NCBI GenBank assembly: GCA_902702965.1
Contig: CACRXP010000652.1
Coordinates: 175,570-239,569 of the forward strand
DNA length: 64,000 bases
Source: Spirometra erinaceieuropaei
Taxonomy: Eukaryota > Platyhelminthes > Cestoda > Diphyllobothriidea > Diphyllobothriidae
Reading direction: 5' to 3'
A model generated the notes under the pieces. That model saw only the letters and a program-made list of their open reading frames with translations. It was not told where the DNA came from and searched no databases. Shown piece by piece: positions 11,377 through 22,643 of this stretch. Within the stretch, counting starts at the first letter, position 1. Each line of letters opens with the position of its first letter. The position numbers and the translations under genes were made by a program.

Positions 11377-13929
11377 CACTCTGTAAGGAGGTAAAATAAC
11401 TGCAACAAAAGTTAGCACAATCCGTTTTGCATCTAAACAAGTTTTGTCCTCCGATCTTGCTCAGTTATCTTTTGAACAAATTCGCAGATATAAGGGCTAG
11501 TAGGTTTTACCAATTCGCAAGCCGTCATCTGGTTTAGAGATTTTTGGGCCGTCGGGAACTGACGTCAGCCCGAATGCTTCCTTTTTAGGAGCCTGGGAAG
11601 TTGCAAGTAAATTCCGAGCAACGGCTGCAGTGCGATGCTTTTCGGTTTGAACTGAAATGTCAAAACATCTGTTTCTAACTGGCTCGATAATTCATCCTGA
11701 AAAAAGAGGGAGTGCTTTCGCTATCGCGCTGGTGTACAGCAGGAGATTTGTTGCTACAACCCTGCGTGAAAGAGGAGGCATAAAAATAGCGTTCTATCGC
11801 CCTTCTGCGTGACAGCCAACATTTCGGTGGAACGAAGGTGCCCTTTTTTCCGTTTGTTAAAGGTGCGTTTTAGATGTTGGTTTGTAGACAAAAGTGAACA
11901 TTTCTAAAGACCTTGTCTCTTTTTAATTTCCTCAGAAATTATCTACGAACTCGGATACGATCAGTTTATTCAAGGTCTATAAGTCCACACCGAGAATGTA
12001 CTGTATGAAGATTTGGCCAAAGTCCATCAGCCACAGCGGGTGATCACGTAATATTCAGTAACTACCGACAGGCAGCTAGTAGTAAACTCTAGGGCAAGGT
12101 GATACCATACTAACAGCACAGGTCCTAGCCAAAAGCCCATACACGCGTGGTTCGCTGATATTCTGCCGCTGCATGGCGCAGCTGCGAGGGGTTCGGCTCG
12201 TCAGTGGGTCCCCCATTATTCCCAGCCTAAAGACCATCAAGTCTTCTCATGGACAGCTTGTACACTAGTTTTAATATAGATATTAGGATGTATTTCATTT
12301 TCCACCGGGTGGAGTATATAGGCAACCAGCAATTTTCAAAAGAGTCAACTTTTTAATCAGTATTCGGTTGTTCTGAATACTCTCCTTCCTTTTTATGTTT
12401 TATCTATGTGATCTTTGTGTAAATTCCCAGAAGCTCATCCTTAGTGCCTTTTAACTCTTAAATTTCAAGTAACCGTCAGCTGGCTAGCCATGCGTCCATC
12501 GACAACAGCCTGTCTGTTGTTCAAAATCGCACACTTTGTCCTCTTTAACACTCTGGTTCGAACTGCTAGCCGATTGACCTTATGAGAGCGGAAATGAGGT
12601 ACCAAAGACAGATGAATGCTGACCAAGTAGTGGCAGAGGGTTTTGATGGGTTTGCCGCAATTCCAGAAAAAAACAATCTCGCTGATTCGTCGTCATCAAT
12701 TTTGCGAAAAAGAGGAGGGAGGGAAGATTATAGGGCTGTTGTGGGCCAGATAATTCAAGGGGGAAAAATTGACTCTAGAAGTGATACTAGAAAGTGTTGT
12801 TATGGCACCGCCTGATCGATACCTTCTTGACGCCAATGATTCTTTCATGAAATAAACAAGAGTTTAGTACCTTTGAGCCAGTCTAGGATGACATTCTCTC
12901 CAAAAATCCAAAACAAACTGGCTTTGCATTTTTACTATTCTGCCTGGAAGCCTGTCTTTTACATGAAACACTTCCGAAGACGAAATAACTTAAGCTTCAT
13001 TCATTTATTTGTATTTTCTCTAACAACCGTCAGGCAGTGGAGTTAAGCAGGAAAGACGTGTCTTCTCTCAGGAAAGGTGCATGTGTGAACGTGTAAATGA
13101 TCCGAAGACCTGATCGGAGGGCGAAGCGGGATCATATTTCACTAGATGCAGGACCATGGCAGAGCAACTACAGCGATTCTTCTGCTCTTCTCAGTTATGT
13201 ACAATTTCATTTAGCGAATTTAACCCACTAACGTAAATGCGCCTCATAAAAAGCGCTTGGTTAAGGGCAGTTTTATACACAGCTGAGATCGTTCGTTGGT
13301 CGGGATTTATTCCGACGCACGGCAGAGAGCTGGCCCACTTGCGAAGACGCCTACAGCTCTGCCAGAACATGGGCCCTCAACAGCAGCGGAACATCAGAAT
13401 AATGCACTCAACCCACGCCAACGTCCCCATATTATGATTAGAGAGAAGAGTTGAGGATTTGAGGATAGACTTCACAAATAGTCGACTATTTTGCATCTCA
13501 CTTTGACCAATGGAGTCTACTGAAGAGATTCCTAGAAAGACAACCTCGAACTTCTTCCTTCCTCCACATTCTCTGCCTGGAGTCTGTTTCGCAAGCAAAC
13601 GGGCAGCGTGGATGGCGAGATTCACCACCGCCCCACGTGGTGGACGAAAAGGGGACTTGCAGGATGATGGAGCAGGCTGCCACTGTAGCTGCTTCATTTG
13701 CTCTCCCCCCCCCCTTACCCGCCTTGCTCCCACGGCAGGACGGCATGAGATGGCCGTGCGCGCGGCGGCCGACAACGCTACGCAGTCAGCGTACGAGTGC
13801 CACATCCGACCTGGTCCCCAACGAAATATGCGCCTGGCCACACGGAAGGTCTCCCTTCTCACAGAAGGCAGATATACACATTCCAATACGTACCGTTTTG
13901 CATCTCGGACCGGCGGTGGAAAAATTCAT
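11377..13929. other. No gene seen; GC-rich segment with overlapping ORFs at 13377-13950
   Basis: Most of the stretch has only short ORFs. At about 13377-13950 frames of 145-169 codons are open on both strands, with a C9 run and high GC content. The translations show no known domain, so composition is the likelier reason. Confidence 0.4.
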
Positions 13930-14500
13930 CACACGCGTTTTGCATGAGTGATGGGTGATGTGATGGTGAATGCTGCCACATGCCCGTATGTGACCGAATA
14001 GGACAATATGCAGCCCAGTTGCTTGTGTTCGTGAATTCTGGGTGAAGTACTGTGAAGGGAATTTGAACTCTGTTGGCTTTCTATAAACATTTGTGAATGC
14101 GCTTAAAGTGCAGTACCTGGACGTCCTGAGACAGTGCTGACAAGTGAGGTGCTCTGTAGGGGTGTTTTTATGAGTTCCAGCAACCGATTTGCCCATCCCA
14201 GTACGAGGGATTTGCAAGTGGCCACTCAGGCCGATGCGTGATGCGGAATCGTGGTCGCGACAGGCGCCGGCCGATAATGGAAGTAACGGCGGTGAGGATT
14301 GTAGGCGGGATGGAAGAAATGCCCTCAGTGGCTGTTCTAGCCGTTGTGTTCGTGAGGTAAGAAACCGACCCGCCGTCCTGGCAGTGCACTCGGTCAAGAG
14401 ATACACAACTATTCCGATCACTGTTCCAAATGTCTGTGGACTATGTTGGCACGATGTTTGCTTTGTTAGTTCGCGACACGTAGTTCTTATGAGCATAAAT
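13930..14500 (-). pseudogene. LINE C-terminal zinc-finger tail, decayed
   Basis: On the minus strand the segment reads SRIGLSGHLQIPRTG followed by LTCQHCLRTSR and, further on, LFGHIR. This matches the order of linked C2H2 fingers (SRIGLxGHLxIHRTE, then a second CxxC finger, then LFGHMRIH) at the C-terminus of tapeworm LINE ORFs, also seen on the plus strand at 19780-20286. Cysteines and histidines are lost and the parts lie in more than one frame, so it is a dead fragment. No RT core was identified upstream on this strand. Confidence 0.55.
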
Positions 14501-16645
14501 TTTTGCCTTGGGCGTAGCTATTCGGTTGACTTTGTAGGCTGCTGCTCCGGTTCTTACAGCAGTGCGTTAGACCGGTCGTTCTGTGAGAGGTGTCCGCATT
14601 TCACAGGGTTGATTTGCATTGTTTAAGCTACGTCTTAAGGATATCCATGTATTGTCTCTTCTGCCTGTCCCGTCTGCGGACACAGGTGGCGACGTCGAGG
14701 TACGATAGTCGACATCGAGAATTTTCGCAAATCAAAAGTCCAGGTGACAGCGTGAGTAGGACAGCTCAGAAGGCTGCGGCAGCCGAAAGCCAGCCGATGA
14801 CGATGTTAGCCGTGGTCCGAGGTGCGTGCGTGCGCCTGGACTTTGCTCTTCTGCCACCAATCAGCAAGGACCTTAAGATCGACTGGCGTTGGGCTGTCGT
14901 CACTCCGAGACAGAGTCATGCACGGCACAGACATTTAGTCCCCAAGACGCCAAACGGACCGGAGACGATATGGGTAATCTGCCATGCTGCCAACCGCAGA
15001 GTAGACTGCCACATTACCCCAGCTAGACCGAAAGTGGTGTGTAACTACGCCAAAGGATTTGTTCATGACCGAAACACATGAGTAACAGGACGCTCAGAAA
15101 AGTGAACATGACGCCCACTACATCGGACATAGGCAGGAGAAACAGGTGAGGTTGCCCGAGTGTACGCTGTTGTACAAAATTAACGGAGGAGGATGACGTT
15201 GCAGGTGGGAGCAGCAGGCACGTGAAGCAGGGATCAGAGGTAGTAGAGGAGCGGTAGAGAACAACAGGGTACATACGGAGCGGTCCATGCTCTCGATCTC
15301 GACGCGAGTACAGGGTTGGACGCGGACGTTTATGCCTCTCGGGAGACAACCCGGAAGGAGCCGTTGCTAGGCACTTCAAATGGTCGATCACTTAAGAGGA
15401 AAGCGTGAGTGCATGTCGCCAAGTCCTTTTTGAGAAAAAGCTCGAAAACAATTGAAAGTGGGATCAATGAGGGCTTAGCGAAGTCCTGCATCTCCATCAG
15501 CCGCCTGTCCGTTTGAGTAAGTTGGGTAGGCGGCAAGAAGCCAAAGGTGGGAGTCAAGACGTGTCGCATTTCTGATGCAGAATTTTCCATTGCCATTATG
15601 GGACTATACCGAAGACTAGGAATGGGGAAGACTGGTGTTCATAAGTGGTCGACAGCTATCGAAGAGCGATGAACTGCAAAGAGAGCAGACTGCTACCGCA
15701 GAATAGCCGCCTGGACAGGCGTTCGTCACCTCTCTCCAACGCAACCGCATCTACATCAGTATGACTTTAATTATGAGAATGCCGGTTTTTTCCAGGATCT
15801 CGGCGTCGGCAACATTTTCCTTCCACTTCAACTTCCGGAGGCAACTCAGATGTAAGTGATTGGGTCTCCCTGCCTGACATTCGTGGACGGTCCATGTCCC
15901 GTCCCGTGAGAGCGGGTAGCTTGGACAGCCTGAATTTCAGGTCGCAGATGAGGCCGCGCCGGTTTCACACTAGGTGTTTCGGCCTGTCGAAGAATATGCT
16001 GACTTTAAAGATCATATGGGCCAATTCGTCGTCGACCTTAGTGCTTCTTAAAACGCTGCTCTACAAGTGCATGGATTTGTTCACTGTTGTAGGATGAGTT
16101 CCTGTAACATCTACCACGGGTTTTTCGTTGAAATCGATTGGCATGAGTCGTTAAATGAAATCGGTTTGCTCCGTGCTCTAACGTCTGGTCAACGGGAAGC
16201 AAAGAAGATCATCCTCTGCTTCTGTCTTGCTATTCAGGGCAGAACCATTCGTAAACTCTCTTAGATGTCTAATTGTGTTGCATGTTTGGTGATCGATCGT
16301 TGGTCGGCTGTTGATGTCGATTTTCGGTCTCTCCTCATGGTTAAATGAAGAACATGAGAGTGAACAGGGTGGCAGTAAGCGCACAATCTTACTTCCCTTC
16401 CTTTGACCCTAATACCATTCCTCATTCCGTCATGTTCTCCCACATACGCATATCATTCTGGGCAGCTGAATTTCAGCCCGATTTTTTCAGAGGTCATAAT
16501 GATTTACTGTATTAAAGGACTTTGTCGAATTGATAAATGCAGTTCACAGGCCTGTCTCCGTTTTCTGACAATATTCTTGCATGTAGCGTGTAACTTGGGT
16601 TATTTCTGCTGTTCCAGTGTGTTTTTAGAATCCGTATTGTGTCCC
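14501..16645. other. No gene seen
   Basis: ORFs of 60-160 codons occur on both strands (for example 14590-15081 plus and 15023-15391 minus), but none has a recognisable domain. Some of this may be unrecognised LINE sequence continuing from the neighbouring minus-strand fragment. Confidence 0.35.
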
Positions 16646-16780
16646 TGGGCTGAGGTGGGAGAGGAGAGAGTGCGGTAGATATTGTGCAAGTCTGCAACTA
16701 CTATAAACTAACTCATGCACACGTCACCGTGCCCGCTGTCACCATGTTGTGGAGCAAACAGTGGACATTGTCGATCATAA
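16646..16780 (+). repeat. Family D repeat, short copy D1
   Basis: GGTGGGAGAGGAGAGAGTG, then GGTAGATATTGTGCAAGTCT, ACTATAAACTAA, CACGTCACCGTGCC and GTGGACATTGTCG occur in the same order and spacing as in copies near 21220, 41140, 41795 and (reverse) 52900. It ends immediately before family B copy B1. Confidence 0.7.
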
Positions 16781-16784
16781 ATTT

Positions 16785-17138
16785 GTTAAGATGTAGTTTG
16801 ATAGCCCCACCTGATGGACTCAATACTGTTGGGGTTAGGGTTAGGGGTAGGGTTAGGGGCTATGGTTAGGGGCCGAGGTTAGGGGTTAGAGTTGAAGGTT
16901 AGCGTTGAGGGTTAGGTGTTATAGTTAGGAGGAGGGTTAGGGGTTAGCACAACTATTTCTCACTCATCGGAAGTACAATCGCGCACTCCCAATAGTTTTC
17001 CTTTTACGCACAATTACTTCGCCTCGTCGCCTGTGCGTTTTCCGGCTCCCCCTGTAAAAACCCTATTACCACCGGTCCCGTATTCGAGGCGAATTGAGTT
17101 TGTTTACTTCAGGTGGGGCTACAAATCCACATCCAATC
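16785..17138 (-). mobile_element. Family B element with telomere-like core, copy B1
   Basis: The ends form imperfect terminal inverted repeats: GATGTAGTTTGATAGCCCCA on the left and, read in reverse, GGATGTGGATTTGTAGCCCC on the right. Inside is a G-rich degenerate TTAGGG/TTAGGGG tract (about 16831-16945), then a non-telomeric body shared with the other copies (CGCACTCCCAATAG, CCCTGTAAAAACCCTATTAC). The order is the reverse of B2-B4, so the copy is inverted. No ORF is present. Confidence 0.75.
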
Positions 17139-19217
17139 ATAAATGTAATACCTTACCACACGGAAATGTTTGGCGGTACCAATGGAATGGAATTGATAAT
17201 TTTTTGTCCGAAATCGTTGCAGACTCAGGCTGCTTATCAGTGAAGGCTCGGCAGACCTGTACTGCCCCAAAAATTGTTTAGTACAGCTCATTTGCAAAGC
17301 ACATTTATTTGCGGAGATCCAGTTCGCTTCCCTCGGCAACGGTATAGAGAAGGACCCCACCTAACTGTCAGCAGACTGTGGATCGTGTCATACGAGACTC
17401 ATAGTAAAGCAAGCTAGACAGTAAACTGGCGAAATGAAAGAAAACACAGAAATTGCCCGGACTTATGTCGAAAGTCTTATCCTACGCTATTTTACGACAA
17501 CGGACATGAGAGTAGTAATTAAACCATGAACAAAAAGTAAATTTTACAAAATAACGGATTTTGAGCTAAGGCGTGAGGTTGAGGGAAGCAGTCGTTTTCG
17601 ACAGTGTAATTTCTGCAACAGCCTGCAGATGCATGCCAAGATAAAATCCCATATGACGCGATCCACGGTCTACTGCCAGTTAAATGGGGTGCTTATCTAT
17701 GCCGTTGCCCCTCCCTTGCCCGTAGCAATAAAACACACGCGTTATTCACCCATTATTGCGACTTCCGTCAAAAGACGATAATTGTCAAGATTATAAATGT
17801 AGCTGATCGTGCTGTGGCCGGGATACGTTTGTTTATCGGGCCCCGCGCCAACAGGTGACGCTTAAAGATGCGTAAATCACTGAGATTCGAACGTAAACGC
17901 AAGGCAGGCCTGAATTCCAATGATGGCGTGATGCTGGTGACGTCAAAAGCTCTTGCCACGGCCCCTCAACGACCGCAGCCACCGGCTGCTGCAGCGTAAT
18001 GCTAGTAGCGGTGGAAGAAAAATTGTGGAGTTGCTGCTACTTTACATGAGGGGTATTGATAAACATTGAGTAATTTTGCCCCGTATAGATTGCTGTAGGA
18101 TTTGTTGGAATCAGCATTTTTTCAGGCTGCACTCGCGCAGCCTCCTTTCGACTCCTAATAGGGGTAACGAGTAATAGGATGACAACAATCTGAATTTATT
18201 CGGAAAATCAATATGAAAACAACAAGATTATAGCGGAAAGTTTGGCCGACGGAAAAGCCATTTAAACACGATGTAGAAGAAGCAGGGCGATGTGGGGGTG
18301 TCCAGTTGTGCGTCCACGTGACGACCGTAGTAGGTCGCTCACTTGCTTACAGGTGTAGACTACGCCTAGCGTCCGTCAACTGGCACCCAACTCTCACATG
18401 CGACTCTTCGGAGCTAGGCTCTGCCTAGCGGCCCCACCACGGTAGCCGTCTCGGCCGGCGGGTTAGACCAGGTGGGTGTATCCGTGCGTGCATCCCGGCG
18501 CACAGTAACACGGCTCCGCTGTCGGGATGGATCATCCCCTCGGTATCTTCGAGACGAGACTCCATCTGCAGCACCGCAGGAGGCCACAAGGTAAGTGAGC
18601 CCCCAGGTAGCAAACATTGCTCTGCCGACTTTGCTTGTTCTTACGTGCTTGATTCTGGCTACTTGTTTGTGTTTATCCTCGCTGTAAGCTAAATGTCGCT
18701 CCGTTGAATTTCCTGTGTTGCCTTTGCTTCTGCCTGTTCTTGCTTGCCTGCCCTTCGTCTTCTGTTTCTGTTTATATCTGCTGTACCCTAACTGCCGTTC
18801 TTTTGAAGCTGTTCGCTCACTGGCTATATATTTAAGCATACATTTCGCTTAGAGACGAACGGGAAAGCTCTGCTTCCCGTCTCTCCACCCTTCCCCGCAT
18901 CCTCCTCTCCCCTTCAAGTCCTAAGGCAAAGTCGTAGACGGGTCCAGGCAAACTCGGCTCGTTCTTCCACTAAACAAAAACCGTGGCCCGTAGTAGAGTT
19001 CGGCAGCCGCCTTGGACAACTGGGCAGTTATATTTAGGTAGAGCACTGCTCACCCCCGCGAGTGCTAAGAGGCCAGAAAAGGTGCTCTAACCAAATGCTG
19101 GGGACCCACGCCGTCTGGAGGCTGACCATGGCATCAGACGCAAAACTCACAATCGAAACAACCAAGCCAGAAACAACAATCGCTCTTCCCCTCCGTTCTC
19201 CGCCGCCCATCCCTTCG
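17139..19217. other. No gene seen
   Basis: There is an ORF of 141 codons on the minus strand (18414-18839), with low-complexity composition and no known domain. The stretch at 18880-19217 just upstream of the LINE fragment does not encode an RT core, so the LINE is 5'-truncated or deleted here. Confidence 0.4.
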
Positions 19218-20480
19218 GCCGGCTGCAAAGCACAGTCTGCAGTCTCCACAGTCTCCAACTCAACACCAAACTAAAGATGCACAAAGCGGTCATCCTGTCG
19301 GTGTGGATGTGTGGAAAGGAGACCTGGACGGCGTGCAAGAAGCAGGTGCAAAGGCTCAGTCACTTCCACCTCATTTATCTTCGACGGATACTTAGGTTGA
19401 CATGTCAGGACCGGATCCCTGACACGGATGTACTGGAGTGGGCGGGAATCCTCAGCATCTACGCTATCCTGAGACAACTATAAGTACGCTGGAGTGGCCA
19501 CCCTGTGCGGATTAACGGCGAGCGGCTACCCAGACGGCTTTTCTACGAAGATGTCGCCACGAGTTCCCGCTGACAAGGAAGCTTAGTTCGTCGCTACAAG
19601 GACACTCTGACGCGTCTGCAGACCAACTCGGCAAACCAGGAAGACCTCGCCCGAGACCGACCGAGGTAAGCGAAACGATCTATGCAGCCAACCGCATCAC
19701 CGCCGCCAAAGCCAAACGCGAGACTCTCAAATCCCACCTGTGCCCACCGCGCAACGCCAGCGTTCAAAATGTCCCGACCTACCCACGCTGCCAGCGGACG
19801 TTCCGGACACCAGTCGGCTTTGCAGGACATCTCCATACCAACATCAGCATCCGAGCTAAACCAGCCGCTGTCTCCTCGTCCAGATCTGCCTCATCCTTCA
19901 CAACTAAGATCGTCTGCGTTCCCGAACCGCCACTACCATCCTCCTCCTCCTCCCCTCCTTCATTTTTTCAACATCCGTTACGGCGACTCCTGTACCCACC
20001 ACCACTGCACACAATCCTGACAGGCTAAAAAAACATCAACCTCCTCAACGTCACCATCAGCGATGTGGGCTCGGTTCATACCTATCCTCATTGCGATCGC
20101 ACCTTCAGCTCACTTATCGGCTTGGTCGGTCATTTGCGAATCCATCGCACAGAGACTGGCGAACCAGTGCCTGGAGCACCAGCATACACCTCACGCGTCC
20201 GCCTCAACGGCCCTCACCGCACCCGCACATTCCCTCACCACATGGACCTACAAGGCCATACGCGCAGTCACGAAAACCTGCGGTAGACAACCACCGGCTA
20301 AACCACACCATCGCATCTTCCTCCACCTACATCACACATCATCCACCACAGAAATCCAATTTCCACCTACTACGCAAGTGAGAAGTGTGCGTCTCGGCTC
20401 CGTCTCCATGCTGCTTCTTTGCTCCACGAGTGATTCGAGCCTGAGGCTCTCGCTGCTCGTCAAGCGTCGAGGCTTGGAAG
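19218..20480 (+). pseudogene. Non-LTR retrotransposon (LINE) C-terminal fragment with three C2H2 fingers
   Basis: The fragment begins within the post-catalytic region of a LINE reverse transcriptase (RLQSTVCSLHSLQLNT) and continues through LRRILRLTCQDRIPDTDVLE, LSIYAILRQL, a stop, RWSGHPVRINGERLPRRLF and RRYKDTL. It then gives IYAANRITAAKAKRET and a first finger (YPRCQRTF..GFAGHLHTN, about 19780-19850). A P/S-rich linker follows, then a second finger (YPHCDRTF..GLVGHLRIHRTE, about 20083-20157) and a third (RTFPHHMDLQGHTRSH, about 20210-20284). The first cysteine of fingers 1 and 2 is tyrosine, and finger 3 lacks both cysteines. Internal stops, frame changes and a small deletion show it is dead. 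The endonuclease and the RT catalytic core are absent. The fused tail type is my main clue to a tapeworm host. Confidence 0.85.
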
Positions 20481-20499
20481 GCTGCTGACTGACGCCCCC

Positions 20500-21385
20500 C
20501 ACTCAGTCCACGCAGTCTGCTCAGTTGTGTGTGTTCATGTGGAATGACGGACGGGTGGTCTGAGAGCCAGGCTAAAGCGACTCCTTCTTAACGTGATATA
20601 CGTTACTTTCGCGTATGTGAGATGTACGCCGCTCAACTTCCCTTGTGTGAAATCCTGGTACTTGTGTTTGGGGGCCAGATCTTGCGTGTGGTGCGCGCAG
20701 ACAAAGTTACTAGGTATGTCAGCCACCGCGCCCATTCCCCGCTCCAGTTTGCTGACCGGCCGGGCAATAACTGGGACGCGGGAATGGGAAGGGGTAGTAA
20801 GACCGACGACTCAGCGCATTTCACTCACTATAAACAATCTGATGCGCTTGAAGCTATCACGGTGCGCATAAAGCCGTGGCTTGGAAGGTCGCCAACTGAC
20901 GGGATAACTTGGACCTCACAGTCGGCCCAGTATTGTGTGTTTGTATGTGAAGCGGCCTGCTGGTGGTCTTAAGAGTCAGGCTGCAATGACTCCTTAATGT
21001 GGCCTTTCATGGCACTCCCACTCAACGGGATCGGAGCCAGGTGTGGCGGCACGCCTAGGTGCGGCTCCGGCTGCGCCAGTTACCCTTTTGGTGTTGGTTA
21101 AAAATCTGGTCATTTGCTGTATAGACCAGGGGACATGGAGCGGGCTCGGCCGTAACATCCACCCGCGCCCTCCCCCGCCTCCGGTTCTCCTGACTTTGTC
21201 TTGACACCGGATCTAGGTGTGGTAGGAGGAGGAGGAGGAGGAGGAAGTGTGGTAGACACTGTGCAAGTCTACAATTACTAAAAACTGAGTCGCGAACAAG
21301 TCATTGCACTGCTCTCACCTTGCTGTGGAGCAAACTGTGGACATCGTCGGAACCGACGGTCGAACTGTGGTAGAAGAAGCAAGAA
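20500..21385 (+). repeat. Family D repeat, copy D2 downstream of the LINE fragment
   Basis: Two related subunits follow the LINE tail (GAGAGCCAGGCTAAAGCGAC near 20560 and AGAGTCAGGCTGCAATGAC near 20973). After these come a CTTGACACCGG motif, a (GGA)n run at 21226-21246, GTGCAAGTCTAC, and GTGGACATCGTCGGAACCG near 21340. The same order occurs at 40808-42690. Its position suggests a LINE UTR repeat or a separate GC-rich family inserted behind it. Confidence 0.65.
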
Positions 21386-22261
21386 AAACAACAAGGGAAA
21401 AATTACCGTGCAAATCACAAGATTGACTAGCAGGGCAAGGTCAGATCCACCGCATGTTCTTGCACAAGCAAGAAGCTCGAGTTCAACTAAGAGAGGTTAA
21501 TCCTGGAAGACCTCCGTGGATATTATCGAACTTCACGGAGCGCGGCCTACAGCCAATTCGGTCAAGTGGAGATGTAAAATGAGATAAATTGAACTAGAAC
21601 GAAACAATAAGAAAAAAATAGAGAATGGCGTGAAAGCGCAGGAATATCGGGCAAAAAACCGATTGATTCCGTTTCCGGCTTGCCTAATTCCTGTGTAATC
21701 ATTTATATGTAAACGGTCTCCAAATACAGAAACGTTCAAGCCGTTCGATTGAGAACACGGACTCCAAATAATATATTCGGTAGACAGAGTGTCTGCTGGC
21801 GAATGGAAGATCCTATCTTCGGATTTTGGAAGACAGCTGGATATGTTCCTAACTGAAATTCTGTTGTGTTCAATAAATGTATTTTCATTCAAATTTGCAT
21901 GCGAACTGTTATGCATAGACTAGAGGTCTTTTGTGTGCTTGCCCGGTTTCTTTTAGCATGGCCAAAAATAAGGACAGAGTGAAGTGAAAACATGGCGTCC
22001 GTCTTTTAATAATATTTTTTATAAAAGACCCATCGGATCCCATCGAAGCATCACCAAGTATATCATACTTAACTGATGATATATGGAGTTCTTTGGAAGG
22101 GTATATCTCTTCAGTTTTTGTCGTGGTGAGTTGCGACACATTTGATGGTCTGTCCGGATAGTAGTTTCTTGTGAGTTCCGCTCAGGGGAAAAAGACTTCT
22201 GCGTCGAGCACTTCATAAAAGCAGGTCTTCCTTACTCTCAAAAAGGGCAATGTATAAAGAA
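21386..22261. other. No gene seen
   Basis: An ORF of 127 codons on the minus strand (21533-21916) has no recognisable domain. Nothing else stands out. Confidence 0.4.
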
Positions 22262-22643
22262 CCACGCGGATGAAGTATTAATCACTCGTTAATCTTTATC
22301 GTTCGCAGTTTTACATATTTTACTCATTTGGTAAAAAACCTCATTTTACCGAAATTTTATACTTGAGGAAAGGGAATACTTTAGTTATAAGAAAGTCCCT
22401 CTATCCCCGAATAACTTTGAATTCGATCTGCCGTTGTTCCAGTCATATGCGGTTCATAAAATGTTGTAACGGATGTGGGATATGTTGTTTACTTGACGAG
22501 AAGTATTAATAAACAGATGGATACGATGCTATTCGACTGGACATTGACCGCTCAATATTACAGCCAACTTGGGTAGTCCTTGCTAACTGAAAGTGCATTA
22601 CAGAATTTTGGTAAACATTTCATGTGATCAGTCAGTGACTGTA
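22262..22643 (+). mobile_element. Family A foldback element, copy A6 (5'-truncated)
   Basis: The sequence follows the family A left-arm interior (TTTACTCATTTGGTA, CCCCGAATAACTTTGAATTC) and centre, then jumps to the right end (CAGAATTTTGGTAAACATTT, GTCAGTGACTGTA). Much of the right arm is deleted. The outer TA lies at 22642-22643. Its end resembles that of A1 rather than A2-A4, suggesting at least two subfamilies. Confidence 0.6.

Noticed and set aside
12176..12220. A-box-like TGGCGCAGCTGCG followed by GGGGTTCGGCTCG as a tRNA gene
   Set aside because: Spacing is far too short for a tRNA and no stems close.
13377..13947. Long ORFs on both strands (169 and 145 codons)
   Set aside because: The segment is GC-rich with few stops, the frames overlap on opposite strands and neither shows a known domain.
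16831..16945. TTAGGG-like tract as a true telomere or chromosome end
   Set aside because: It is degenerate, internal and sits inside a repeat family with inverted termini.
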